Shown here: in pieces, positions 27,644-36,560 of the stretch
Numbering within the stretch: the first letter of the stretch is position 1
How the letters are laid out: every line of letters begins with the position of its first letter
Source of the DNA: JACKAQ01 sp965227145
Lineage (GTDB): Bacteria; Calditrichota; Calditrichia; RBG-13-44-9; J075
DNA: 64,000 bases
NCBI GenBank assembly: GCA_965227145.1
Contig: OZ245730.1
Location: forward strand, 3,286,001 to 3,350,000
Direction of reading: 5' to 3'
Made by a program: the position numbers and the translations under genes
Notes under the pieces: generated by a model
What the model saw: only the letters and a program-made list of their open reading frames with translations
Told to the model about the DNA's origin: nothing
Database searches by the model: none

Positions 27644-27700
27644 GATTCCTGCCTTCGCAGGAATGACACTTGCCCGGTCATTTCTGCCAAGGCAGAAATC
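27644..27700. repeat. Inverted doublet of a REP-like palindrome
   Basis: Two related palindromes lie head to head. One is ATTCCTGCC / GCAGGAAT (27645-27664). The other is TTTCTGCC / GGCAGAAA (27681-27698); read on the minus strand it repeats the first with a few changes, including the flanking ATGAC. A further single copy lies at 29846-29865. The doublet form resembles BIME-type REP pairs. Confidence 0.75.
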
Positions 27701-27738
27701 TCAGGTTTATTACCAAATTGATAACCAAATACTTTGGA

Positions 27739-28410
27739 TTAATTTTCTTCCAAACATTTTCCGTTGAATATACGAAATTTTCTGGCGAAACGCTTTGCCA
27801 AATCGAGGCTGTGGGTAACAACAACGAGGATATTTTTTTCGGATTGATGAAGATCAAACAGCACATCGGCGAGAGTATCGGCGGTGCTGTGGTCGAGGTT
27901 TCCGGTGGGCTCGTCGCACAAAACGATGGTTGGCGCGTTGATCAGCGCGCGGGCAATCGCTACCCGCTGGCGTTCACCGCCGGAAAGCTCTGCAGGAAGA
28001 TGGTTGATCCGGTGCGCCAAACCGACTTTCTCGATCAGATCCGTTGCGCGGTCGTGCGATTTCCGGGTATCTCCGGGAAAAGCGAGTGTGGGAATCAGCA
28101 CATTTTCCAGCACGGAATATTGCGGCAGCAAATGGTGATCCTGAAACACAAATCCAACGGTGTGGTTGCGAAATTTTGCCAGTTCCGCGTCCGCCAATTC
28201 AAACGGATTTTTTCCATTAATTGAGACAGCGCCGGATGTCGGCGAGTCAAGCGTTCCCAAAATATGCAATAGCGTGCTTTTTCCGGAACCGGAGGGTCCG
28301 GTAATCACCAGCGATTCGCTGGCGGAAATGTCAAACGACACATCGCGAAGCACTTCCACCGTTTGGGATTCCGTTTGGTAATTTTTAACCAGATGTTTGA
28401 CTGACAGCAT
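27739..28410 (-). CDS. LolD-type ABC transporter ATP-binding protein
   Basis: The 223-residue ATPase has Walker A (GPSGSGKST, near residue 40), Q-loop (FVFQDHHLLP), signature (LSGGERQRVAIARAL), Walker B (IVLCDEPTGNLD) and the switch His in VVTHSLDLA. Length and sequence fit the LolD/MacB/FtsE group, which partners a separate permease. No permease gene is adjacent. It starts 12 bases after the stop of the glycosyltransferase gene, with GAGG inside that gene's end, so it is the second gene of a two-gene unit. The substrate could be lipoproteins (Lol system) or another export substrate. Confidence 0.9.
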   Translation of the reverse strand: MLSVKHLVKNYQTESQTVEVLRDVSFDISASESLVITGPSGSGKSTLLHILGTLDSPTSGAVSINGKNPFELADAELAKFRNHTVGFVFQDHHLLPQYSVLENVLIPTLAFPGDTRKSHDRATDLIEKVGLAHRINHLPAELSGGERQRVAIARALINAPTIVLCDEPTGNLDHSTADTLADVLFDLHQSEKNILVVVTHSLDLAKRFARKFRIFNGKCLEEN

Positions 28411-28422
28411 TTTTCGTTCGCC

Positions 28423-29769
28423 TCAACCTGTTTTCGTTCGCACCGGAGCCGCATCTGAAACTGGCATCCCGAGATATTGTTGATAGACATTCAGCGTTTC
28501 AATCGCCATGTTTTGATCGGAAAAATCGCGGTGGACTGCGGATTTTCCATTTTTTCCCAACTGTGCACGCAAGTCGGGATTTTCCAACAATCCGTGCAGT
28601 GCATCGGCCAGTGCGCCGGGTGAATGCGGTTCAAACAAAACGCCCCCGCCGGTGGCGGACAGAATTTCCGGAAACGCGCCGTGATTGGGCTGCACCGCCG
28701 GAACACCGTTCGCCAGCGCTTCCAACAAAAACAGTCCTTTCGGCTCGTGATAAACCGTGGGCACGGACAGCACATCGAGGCTGTTCAAAAATGCGATTTT
28801 TTCCGCGCGATCAACCTCGCCGACATGCTCGATCAAATGCTCGATGCCGTGGTTGCGAATTGCGGTTTTCACATTCTCAAAATAGTGGTGATCGCGCTTG
28901 CCGAGATAGCCCGCAATTTTCAGCCGGATGCTGTTTTCGCCGGCGCGTTTGGCCAGATCTGCAACCGCATCGATCAACACATGCAGCCCTTTTTCCGGAC
29001 AAATTCGTGCAAGATAGCCAATCACAAACGGTTTGTTTTTATTGACGTTACGTTCGGTTTTTCCGTGTCCGTCCAGACCAATGCCCAATCGTACCGAATG
29101 AATTTTTTCGGCGGGCACCGCCAGATATTCGCTCATAAATTTGCGGTAATAATCGCTGGTCGCGATGAAGCCGTCCATGTCTTTGGCCCGTTCGCGGAGC
29201 AACGCAATCGCCTGGGTGCGATACGGTTCGATCAGGTCATCGAGAAAAATATCCTCACCCTGCAACGCACACAACACCGGCACATCCAGCGCATTTTTGA
29301 TCTCCTTTGCCATTCCCGCGAGCATCGAATTGGTGATTTGCACAATCTGCGGTTGATAATCATTTTTCAGCCATCCGACCAGTTTTTGCAATTCTTTTCG
29401 CTGGAAACCATCCTCGCCTTTGAGCATCGAAATGGTCAATTCGCCGAGATCGCGGGCGTTGGTGGAGGCGTTCACTTTGGCGAGATAATTCACGATGCCT
29501 GGGCGATCCATCAGCCAATCCAGCCAGCCGGAGCGATTGCGCGCCCACGAAAACTTTTGCTCGAGATACACGCTGATGCCGTTGTAAAATACCCGGTCGA
29601 TGCTTTCCGCAGGCTCGTCCGTGCGCATGGGCGTGTAGGTGGGAATAAGCGCGATGTCATGCCCCAGTTCGCGGATGGCGCGCGCCAGCGAATTATCGCG
29701 GATGCAACTGCCGCAATACATGCCGCCTGCGCCGGCTGCGATGTAGGCTATTTTTAGTTTGTTATTCAT
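28423..29769 (-). CDS. Family 4 glycosyltransferase (GT-B)
   Basis: The 448-residue enzyme has two Rossmann domains. The N-terminal one carries AAGAGGMYCGSCIRDN, a Cys motif typical of a subgroup of GT4 proteins. The C-terminal nucleotide-sugar site has GYLARICPEKGLHVLIDAV and the EPKGLFLLEALANGVP motif with the catalytic E..G....EA pattern. It would transfer a sugar from an activated donor to a lipid, glycan or small-molecule acceptor on the cytoplasmic side. It is co-transcribed with the LolD-like ATPase. The acceptor is unknown. Confidence 0.92.
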   Translation of the reverse strand: MNNKLKIAYIAAGAGGMYCGSCIRDNSLARAIRELGHDIALIPTYTPMRTDEPAESIDRVFYNGISVYLEQKFSWARNRSGWLDWLMDRPGIVNYLAKVNASTNARDLGELTISMLKGEDGFQRKELQKLVGWLKNDYQPQIVQITNSMLAGMAKEIKNALDVPVLCALQGEDIFLDDLIEPYRTQAIALLRERAKDMDGFIATSDYYRKFMSEYLAVPAEKIHSVRLGIGLDGHGKTERNVNKNKPFVIGYLARICPEKGLHVLIDAVADLAKRAGENSIRLKIAGYLGKRDHHYFENVKTAIRNHGIEHLIEHVGEVDRAEKIAFLNSLDVLSVPTVYHEPKGLFLLEALANGVPAVQPNHGAFPEILSATGGGVLFEPHSPGALADALHGLLENPDLRAQLGKNGKSAVHRDFSDQNMAIETLNVYQQYLGMPVSDAAPVRTKTG

Positions 29770-29845
29770 TTTTTGACGCCATTCAACACTTTTTTAAACC
29801 GCAAAGTTTGCAGCGTTTTGCAAAGATATCTGACAGAAAATGGAG

Positions 29846-29865
29846 ATTCCTGCCTTCGCAGGAAT
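29846..29865. repeat. Single REP-like palindrome
   Basis: ATTCCTGCC / GCAGGAAT with loop TTC is identical in its core to the copy at 27645, and both are preceded by CTGACAGAA within 40 bases. The copies bracket the glycosyltransferase/ATPase pair. Confidence 0.8.
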
Positions 29866-29926
29866 GACCGCTGAAAAGGTCAACCGCATCTACGAAGGTC
29901 GCGTCTGCTGTTTTGATGCATCAACG

Positions 29927-31381
29927 TTACCGGAAAAAATTGTTGAGCGCCTGTTTTTCCGGTGCTTTGGTGAGCAGCGAAACCGCAATCAGCACGATTG
30001 CTGAAACGGCGAACATCACGGCAACCGGCATCAAACCGCTGCCGCCGACGCTGTAACCGGGATTGTCCCACGCCATCGAGAAATAATAAATCCATAAAAT
30101 TGCGACAGATATAATCGATGCAATAACGCCACTTGCGGTGCTTTTTCGCCAATAAATCGCGGCGATGGCGATCGGCAGCAGCGCCGCAAATCCGCTAAAC
30201 GACCACACGGCCAATTTAAAGATACTTTGCCGGACAATCAACGACAGCCCGAAAGTAACCAGCAAAATCGCCAGCGCAAAGGCGCGACCGAGCCATACCT
30301 GCCCGCGTTCGCTCAATGTGTTGTTTCGGCGCGTTTTGACGATATCGTGGGTGAACATGGTGCTGAGCGCCAGCGTTTGGGAATCGAGTGAGGACATAAT
30401 TGCCGCGATCACGCCGGCGGCGAGCAATCCGCCCATCACGCCGGGCGCATATTGCGCGACCATCTGAACGAGCACGCTGTTGGCTGCGGGACCCTGCAAT
30501 CCCGCAAAATCGATGTTGCCCATCACGCCAAGCAACACGCTGGGAATCCAGACAATCGCGATGCAAACGGGATATAAAATGATCGGCAATCGGAACGTGC
30601 GGGCACTTTTTGCGGAAAGCCAGTGCATGAAAATATGGGGAAACATGCCCACAGATAGCGGGATAAACGTGTAGCTGAACAGCTTCACTGGCGGGATTTT
30701 TTCGCCGCGAATGAGCAGTTCCGGGCGAATTTCGGCAACAGTTTTCATGGCTGTTTCGATGCCGCCGAGCGACCGGACAATCACAAAAAATGCCGCGCCG
30801 CCAAGTATCATAAATACCAGTGTTTGAAAGGTGTTAACCCATGCTGTGCCGCGCAGTCCGCTATAAGCAACGTAAGTGTAAATCACCGCGCAAACGATGA
30901 TGCTGCCCACCCAGCGGGGAATCGCGCCGCCGGTCATGCTGTTCATCGTTATGCCGCCGCCCATCACGCCGATGAGCAGATACGGAATCATCAGTAAAAC
31001 GATGACCGCAAACAGCAGCAAACCGAGGGCATCAGATTGATAGCGCGCCCGGAAAAATTCAACCTGGGTAACAAAATTGTGGCGTTTGCCGATTTCCCAC
31101 AATCGCGGTCCGAGGAAAAAAATGGTCACCGGAACCATCAGCGCGGATGACGACGCCATGAGCGCAAACACGCCAATGCCGTTGTGATACGCTTCGCCGG
31201 ACGCGCCCAAAATAGAAAATGCGGTCATGTGCGTACCGAACAGGGTCATCAGCAACACAAACGAACCGATCGAGCGGCTCGCCAGAAAAAAATCCGTTCC
31301 AGTGCCGCGAAACAGCCGGTGACTGAGCAATCCGATGAGCAGAACAATTGCCAGATAGCCAAAAATGATGCCGGTTATCAC
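29927..31381 (-). CDS. Sodium:solute symporter (SSS family)
   Basis: The 484-residue protein has about 13 membrane helices with SSS-family features: an N-terminal D-F-F-L-A-S-R-S motif (TDFFLASRSIGSF), the GTHMTAFSILGASGEAY region of helix 2, and AAIMSSLDSQTLALSTM in the helix carrying the Na2 site. Its start overlaps the stop of the DUF3311 gene (ATGA), so the two are translationally coupled and likely form one transporter, as in many SSS/DUF3311 pairs. The substrate is not evident. The linked outer-membrane receptor upstream suggests the pair handles the same ligand at the inner membrane. Confidence 0.93.
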   Translation of the reverse strand: MITGIIFGYLAIVLLIGLLSHRLFRGTGTDFFLASRSIGSFVLLMTLFGTHMTAFSILGASGEAYHNGIGVFALMASSSALMVPVTIFFLGPRLWEIGKRHNFVTQVEFFRARYQSDALGLLLFAVIVLLMIPYLLIGVMGGGITMNSMTGGAIPRWVGSIIVCAVIYTYVAYSGLRGTAWVNTFQTLVFMILGGAAFFVIVRSLGGIETAMKTVAEIRPELLIRGEKIPPVKLFSYTFIPLSVGMFPHIFMHWLSAKSARTFRLPIILYPVCIAIVWIPSVLLGVMGNIDFAGLQGPAANSVLVQMVAQYAPGVMGGLLAAGVIAAIMSSLDSQTLALSTMFTHDIVKTRRNNTLSERGQVWLGRAFALAILLVTFGLSLIVRQSIFKLAVWSFSGFAALLPIAIAAIYWRKSTASGVIASIISVAILWIYYFSMAWDNPGYSVGGSGLMPVAVMFAVSAIVLIAVSLLTKAPEKQALNNFFR

Positions 31382-31593
31382 GAATCGGCCTGCCTTTCCG
31401 ATTGATCCGCAACGTCATCCGGCCAGGCAAATTTGATGAGCAACGCCATCACAACTACAACTGCGAAACAATAAACGATGTGATAAACCAACCCGACCGG
31501 CAGACCGGCGAGCAGCGAAGCATCGTGCCACAGCCACAAATCGTTGTGCAGCAAATAGAGCAACAGCAGCAATGTGAACACCAGATATTTCAT
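31378..31593 (-). CDS. DUF3311 small membrane subunit of the symporter
   Basis: The 71-residue protein begins MKYLVFTLLLLLYLLHN and has two membrane helices (about 3-20 and 32-55) with the DUF3311 pattern of a short first helix, an L.GLPVGLVYH turn and a second helix, then a charged tail. The start at 31593 is one base after the stop of the TonB receptor gene; a longer frame reading into that gene is rejected. The stop overlaps the symporter ATG. DUF3311 proteins commonly accompany SSS carriers and probably assist folding or act as an accessory subunit. Confidence 0.85.
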   Translation of the reverse strand: MKYLVFTLLLLLYLLHNDLWLWHDASLLAGLPVGLVYHIVYCFAVVVVMALLIKFAWPDDVADQSERQADS

Positions 31594-31594
31594 T

Positions 31595-33742
31595 TTACAA
31601 CCCGATTTCGATGCTTCCGTACGCCGCAAACGGGTTTCCGGGAATGATTGAATAGCTATCGTAACCTCTTGTAAAATATTCAGTTCCGGCAATGTTTTTC
31701 AGGTTCACGCCCAGCCTCGCATTGTTCAACCGGTAAAACACGCCCGCGTCGATGGTGGTGTATCCATCCAGTTCCAGCGCGTTATCTTCATCGATAAACT
31801 GGCTGCCGGTGAAGCGCAAACCGGCATTCACGCCAAAACCGTTGGCAAAATCCTTGATTGCAAAAATATTCAGCAAATGTTCCGGCGCGAATGCGGGGCG
31901 ATTGCCGGAATAATCGAAAACGCCATTTTTGACAAATTCCGTCAGCTCCGCATCGGTAAATGCGTAGTTGGCGAACAGCACCAAATCCTGCAACGGCTCC
32001 GCGATGATTTCCAGCTCGACGCCCTTTGATCGCTGATCTGCCACAATTGCGGTGCCGTCGCCCTGCGGAATGGCGAAATCATCTTTTCGCAAATCGAAAT
32101 ACGCCACGTTTGCACGAAGGCGCCCGTTTGCCAGTTCACTTTTTACGCCGAACTCGATCTGGTTGCTTTCCTCGGCATCGGCGTTGACCCCGATTTGGGT
32201 GGATGGCGGGGCAAACGCGCTGCCCATGCTGCCATACAGCGACACGCTTTCGCGCGGCGAATAGACCAAGCCAACCAACGGATTCAGCCGGTTGAAATCT
32301 TTTTTCTCAACCAAAGTTCCGGCAGGTTGTCCGGTGGTTACGTCGTAAAATGTGCGGTTGTCATCGTAAGAAATATTATCAAACCGCCCGCCGAGAAACA
32401 CCTGTAATTGTTGAAATAAGGTAACTTGGTCGATCAGATACGGCGCGATGTTGGTAATTGACGCATCCGCATCGAGGTTGGGAATCACGAAATTGAACAT
32501 GTCTTCGGTCGTCGCATCCGCCGGGTCGTTCAGGCTGACCGGTGAAATTCCGGGGAAACCCGGCTGCAAAACCGGCGGCACAAATCCCAGCCGGAATTCA
32601 TCCTGCAAACGACTGAATTCCACCCCGGCGAGCAATCGGTGTTTGGCGCCAGCCGTGTAAAAATTCGCCTGCAATTCCAACTGATTGCCGATCATTTTTT
32701 GAACATCGTCCAAACTGTTCACAAAGCGGATGACCGTTGTTCCGCCAAAACCATCCGGATATGCGCCGTTGAGCAACGTTCCTTTCGATTGCCAATCGAG
32801 TTTGGTGAAATAAAATTTGTTGCGCAGCAACACCTGCGGTGAAATTGAATAGCTCAGGCTTGCTTTAGCGCGATTTATTTTCTGCTCGGAAAAATCGAAC
32901 GGTGTTTCGTACGCTTCTTCTTCGGGGACATCCGGAATTTGCGGATCAGCCGGATTGCCGGTGGCAAAAAGCAGCGGGAGTCCCGCATCTGGCGAATAAT
33001 TGCTGGTTGCATATTCGTAATCGGCGTGGAGCGTTATCCGGTCGGAAATGAGCCAGGTGAGCGATGGATTGACGGCGTAGCTGTCGTTTTCTTTGTCATC
33101 GCGATGAAAATCGGATTGCTGATACATCCCGTTCACCCGGAATGCGTATCCGCGATCGGCATTGCCATAATTCGAATCGAACGTACCGCGAAAGGAATTA
33201 AAGCTGCCGTAGCTGACGCCGGAGCGCGCAAAGCGGTTGAATTGCGGCTGTTTCCGCACCAGATTCACCGTGCCGGAAAGCGGATTTGCGCCATACAAAA
33301 ACGCCACCGGACCTTTGAGCACTTCCACACGTTCGATGTTGTAAAGATTGTAAAACGTAACTTCCGGTTCGGCGGTGCCGTTGGTGAGCACCAGTCCGTT
33401 ATCCAGCGAATTGAATCCGCGAATCGTAAAATAATCATACACACCGTTCCCGCTTTGCACATTGACGCCGCTGATATTTCGTAAAGCATCGCCGAGCACC
33501 GTGCTGTTTTGGGCGTTGAAAACAGCCTGCGTAACCACGCTAACGCTGGCGGGAGTCAACCGGTTTGGCACCGGCAGTTTGGTTGATGTTAAATTATGTG
33601 TCGCAATTTTACCCTCTTTCTGTTCGGTGACAACCACAGAATCGACGAGGGTCATTTCGGGATGCGTATCTTGCGCAAAAACAGATACTTGAGCCATGGA
33701 AATCATCAACAGTATTCCACTCATGAACCGGGTTAAATTCAT
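31595..33742 (-). CDS. TonB-dependent outer-membrane receptor (siderophore type)
   Basis: The 715-residue protein has a signal peptide (1-23), a TonB-box-like DSVVVTEQ segment and a plug domain (about 50-165; SVVTQAVFNAQNSTVLGDAL, YFTIRGF, IERVEVLKGPVAFLYG). A 22-strand barrel follows, ending in a terminal aromatic/hydrophobic strand (YGSIEIGL). The RVEVLKGP and ERVEVL plug motifs and length fit the ferric-siderophore receptor group. It is the first gene of a three-gene unit with DUF3311 and the SSS symporter. AAGGA lies eight bases before the ATG. No Fur-box was confirmed by eye. Confidence 0.95.
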   Translation of the reverse strand: MNLTRFMSGILLMISMAQVSVFAQDTHPEMTLVDSVVVTEQKEGKIATHNLTSTKLPVPNRLTPASVSVVTQAVFNAQNSTVLGDALRNISGVNVQSGNGVYDYFTIRGFNSLDNGLVLTNGTAEPEVTFYNLYNIERVEVLKGPVAFLYGANPLSGTVNLVRKQPQFNRFARSGVSYGSFNSFRGTFDSNYGNADRGYAFRVNGMYQQSDFHRDDKENDSYAVNPSLTWLISDRITLHADYEYATSNYSPDAGLPLLFATGNPADPQIPDVPEEEAYETPFDFSEQKINRAKASLSYSISPQVLLRNKFYFTKLDWQSKGTLLNGAYPDGFGGTTVIRFVNSLDDVQKMIGNQLELQANFYTAGAKHRLLAGVEFSRLQDEFRLGFVPPVLQPGFPGISPVSLNDPADATTEDMFNFVIPNLDADASITNIAPYLIDQVTLFQQLQVFLGGRFDNISYDDNRTFYDVTTGQPAGTLVEKKDFNRLNPLVGLVYSPRESVSLYGSMGSAFAPPSTQIGVNADAEESNQIEFGVKSELANGRLRANVAYFDLRKDDFAIPQGDGTAIVADQRSKGVELEIIAEPLQDLVLFANYAFTDAELTEFVKNGVFDYSGNRPAFAPEHLLNIFAIKDFANGFGVNAGLRFTGSQFIDEDNALELDGYTTIDAGVFYRLNNARLGVNLKNIAGTEYFTRGYDSYSIIPGNPFAAYGSIEIGL

Positions 33743-33860
33743 TCAACATATCCTTTCACAATCATTTTTTTAATGTCATTTTTGAAAAATTAACGCAGGC
33801 GGGCAATGGAAGTTACAGCATCAGGAAAATTCAACGCAATCCACCCATCCTTTATTTGCA

Positions 33861-33893
33861 TTCGGCAGGAAACCGGATTCGGCTTCCCGCCAA
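33861..33893 (-). terminator. Hairpin after the PQQ-propeller gene
   Basis: The minus strand carries TTGGCGGGAAGCCG paired with CGGTTTCCTGCCGAA around an AAT-type loop, starting eight bases past the stop at 33901. No strong T-run follows, so it may be a weak terminator or a 3'-end protector. Confidence 0.5.
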
Positions 33894-33900
33894 TTCGGGA

Positions 33901-35151
33901 TTATTTGACGTCGTAACAAACCAACTCGCTCATATTCCGAACGTATAATTTGCCGTTTGCCAGCGCAGGAATTGTCCAGCATCGACCGGTTAGCGCGGTG
34001 TGTCGCCCCAACTCCGTGTATCCGGCTGGCGTTGCTTTGACCAACGCAATTTGGCCATTTTCGCCCTGCACATACAATTTATTATCCGCCAAAATTACGG
34101 AGCCTTTGCCAAAATCGCGGTTTGCCCACTGTTCTTCGCCGGTGAGTGCGTTGATGCATTTTAAATTTTTGTTATCGAAACCATACAAATAACCATCCAA
34201 CAGCACGGAGCCGTTGAAATGATTGCGGAACAGCCGGTTTGTCCACAATTCGGTCACTTCCCAGCGGCCGTTTTTTTGCTGCAATTGCACCAGCGCAGCG
34301 CCTTTGTCGTAACCGGATGAAATCATCACTTTGTCCGGCGCAACCTGCAACGGCGGAACAATATTTAATTCGTAAGATGTTTCCCAACGATATTTCCATA
34401 ATTCTGCGCCGGTTTTGGGATCGATTCCGGCCATGCCGTAACCGATGCTGCTGACAATTTGCGGCTGCCCGGAAATGTGCATCAACATTGGTGATGAATA
34501 TGAGGTGGTGCCGTTTTGATACGTCCAGATGGTTTTGCCGGTGTGTTTGTTCAGCGCGACCACCGTTTTTCCGGGAGGAATGCTGCCGCAGATAATCAGC
34601 GTATCGCCCAAGATTAATGGTGATGAGGCATACCCGCGATTAAACGGGCCATTTTGCTCGTCGCTGAAGGTTTGATGGATGTTCAGTTCCCAATTTTTTT
34701 GGCCGTTTTTTGCATTCAGCGAATACAAAATGCCATACGAACCGATCGCGTACACGGTTTCGCCGTCGATGGTGGGTGTGGCTCGCGGGCCGTCGCCAAA
34801 CTGCTCGTCGAAATGGTCGTTTAGCGCAAACTGCCATATTTCATCACCTGAGCCGGCATTCAGGCAAAAGAGCTTTTCTTTGCCATCGTGCGAAAAAGTG
34901 ATAAACAATCGATCACCCGAAACGGCAACGCCGGAATAACCATCGCCAATATTTTTCCGCCAAACTTCTGCGGGACCACTATCCGGCCAGCTATCGGCCA
35001 GCTTTGTTTCAGCAGAAATCCCGTCGCGAGCGGAGCCGCGCATTTGTGTCCAGTCGCTGCCGTTTTCATCGGGAAAGCCAAAGCCTGCAGCACCGGAAAG
35101 ATACAGAAAAATCCAGACAATCAGAATCCATAAATATCTGTATTTCATCAT
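33901..35151 (-). CDS. Secreted PQQ-type beta-propeller protein
   Basis: The 416-residue protein has a signal peptide (about 1-23) and an eight-bladed PQQ-like (BamB-like) propeller. Repeats carry W-docking motifs such as LNAGSGDEIWQFAL, LNAKNGQKNWELNI, LNKHTGKTIWTYQ and IDPKTGAELWKY. It begins WTQMRGSARDG, the N-terminal pattern of secreted PQQ-like proteins next to planctomycete and FCB enzymes. PQQ dehydrogenase catalytic residues are not evident, so a binding or scaffold role is likelier. It is a tandem paralogue of the gene at 35162, ten bases upstream on the same strand. Confidence 0.88.
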   Translation of the reverse strand: MMKYRYLWILIVWIFLYLSGAAGFGFPDENGSDWTQMRGSARDGISAETKLADSWPDSGPAEVWRKNIGDGYSGVAVSGDRLFITFSHDGKEKLFCLNAGSGDEIWQFALNDHFDEQFGDGPRATPTIDGETVYAIGSYGILYSLNAKNGQKNWELNIHQTFSDEQNGPFNRGYASSPLILGDTLIICGSIPPGKTVVALNKHTGKTIWTYQNGTTSYSSPMLMHISGQPQIVSSIGYGMAGIDPKTGAELWKYRWETSYELNIVPPLQVAPDKVMISSGYDKGAALVQLQQKNGRWEVTELWTNRLFRNHFNGSVLLDGYLYGFDNKNLKCINALTGEEQWANRDFGKGSVILADNKLYVQGENGQIALVKATPAGYTELGRHTALTGRCWTIPALANGKLYVRNMSELVCYDVK

Positions 35152-35161
35152 ACTTAACCTT

Positions 35162-36463
35162 TCAATTTAAATCGAGGCAGGCGGCTTCCTCGAGGTTGCG
35201 TACAAATAAAAATCCATCAACAAAAGTTGGCACCGTCCAGCTGCGGCCGGCGAGCACTTCCATATTTGCAAGTTCGTTAAACTTTTGAGGATTCGCTTCC
35301 ACCAAACCCACATTTCCGCGAGCGCCGAGCAACACCAGATTTTCACCGACCAAAATCAGCGAGCCCTGTCCGTAGCCACGAGCTTTCCACATTTCCGCGC
35401 CGGTAGCAGCGTCGAGGCATTTGAGAATGCTGCCGTCGATGCCGTAAACGTATCCGTCGTGAACGATCGATGTGGCCATTTTATTTTTCATCTCGCGATT
35501 TTTCCAGATTTGCTGCACCGATATTTTTCCGGCGGTTGCGGTCATTTCGAAAACGGCAGCGCCAACACCGTATTCGGACGAAATAAATAGCCGGTTCGGC
35601 GCGATAAACACCGGTGTTGCAGCGTTTACGTCGTACGAAGTTTCCCACGGGGTTTTCCAGAACAGCTCACCGGATTCCGGCGAAACAGACACCACATGCG
35701 ATCCGGTAAAAAATATCAATTGGCGAATACCCACGGCTGTTACGATGATCGGTGAGGAATAACCGATGTTATCCGATTGCGATGTCCAAACTACTGTGCC
35801 ATCCGTTTTATCAAATGCCACCAACGCTTTGCCGGAATTGCCGCCGGTTTCCACATAAACCAAATTTCCGTCCACCAGCGGCGAACCGCTGAACCCCCAT
35901 TTGGGCACTTTTGCGCCAAAATTTTTGCGCAAATCGTTTTGCCAAACGAGCTTTCCGGAATTCGCATTCAGCGCAAAAACGGAGCCGTAAGTGCTAATAT
36001 AATATGCGATACCGTTATCCACAGACGGTGTGGAGCGCGGTCCGGGTCCGCCCTGCCAATCCGAAAAATGGTCGCCGGTATGGTAACGCCAAATTTCCTT
36101 TCCGGTGCGGGCGTCGAGGCAAACGGCAAATTCGTTGTCGCCGTCGGACGCCATTGTATATGCTTTGTTATCCACAATGCTGATGCCGGAAAATCCCGAA
36201 CCCAACTCAATTTTCCAGACAATTTTTGGCTCTTTTTCTGCCCAATTGGTGCGCACGGTCGCTCCGGAAACAACGCCGTTGCGATTGGGACCGAGCCATT
36301 GCGGCCAATTTTTTTCGATGTCAACCGTTGCGTCGGATGAGTGGATTACTTTTACCATTTGCGGGTCACCGGTTACCGGTTCGCCGTTTTCGGCTTGAGA
36401 TTGGCAACCTGCCAATATCAACGTCGAAATAGCGACAAAAATAGCGGTCTTTATGTGGTTCAT
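35162..36463 (-). CDS. PQQ-type beta-propeller lipoprotein
   Basis: The 433-residue protein has a lipobox LAGC (Cys19) and the same propeller layout as its downstream paralogue: WPQWLGPNRNGV, LDARTGKEIWRYHTG, LNANSGKLVWQNDL, FDKTDGTVVWTS, VSPESGELFWKTPWETSYD. The two proteins align over their whole length (for example GPGPRSTPSVDNGIAYYIST versus GDGPRATPTIDGETVYAIGS), so they arose by tandem duplication. One copy is lipid-anchored and the other freely secreted. The role is unknown; a shared ligand or complex is plausible. Confidence 0.88.
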   Translation of the reverse strand: MNHIKTAIFVAISTLILAGCQSQAENGEPVTGDPQMVKVIHSSDATVDIEKNWPQWLGPNRNGVVSGATVRTNWAEKEPKIVWKIELGSGFSGISIVDNKAYTMASDGDNEFAVCLDARTGKEIWRYHTGDHFSDWQGGPGPRSTPSVDNGIAYYISTYGSVFALNANSGKLVWQNDLRKNFGAKVPKWGFSGSPLVDGNLVYVETGGNSGKALVAFDKTDGTVVWTSQSDNIGYSSPIIVTAVGIRQLIFFTGSHVVSVSPESGELFWKTPWETSYDVNAATPVFIAPNRLFISSEYGVGAAVFEMTATAGKISVQQIWKNREMKNKMATSIVHDGYVYGIDGSILKCLDAATGAEMWKARGYGQGSLILVGENLVLLGARGNVGLVEANPQKFNELANMEVLAGRSWTVPTFVDGFLFVRNLEEAACLDLN

Positions 36464-36560
36464 GGGATTCTCGCTGTTGAGTTAAACATCGTGGATTTAA
36501 AAAACCGGATAAAAAATAGCTACGCTAAAAACCGCGCTCAGGTTTCCGGCGATAGGTGTG

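Noticed and set aside
28624..29757. 377-codon plus-strand frame
   Set aside because: It is antisense to the glycosyltransferase, whose GT-B motifs are complete.
33743..33900. Cobalamin-riboswitch-like GGGAAGCCG..CCGG stretch ahead of the TonB receptor
   Set aside because: The GGGAAGCCGAATCCGG core is part of a simple hairpin after the upstream gene, and the B12-box and the rest of the aptamer are missing.
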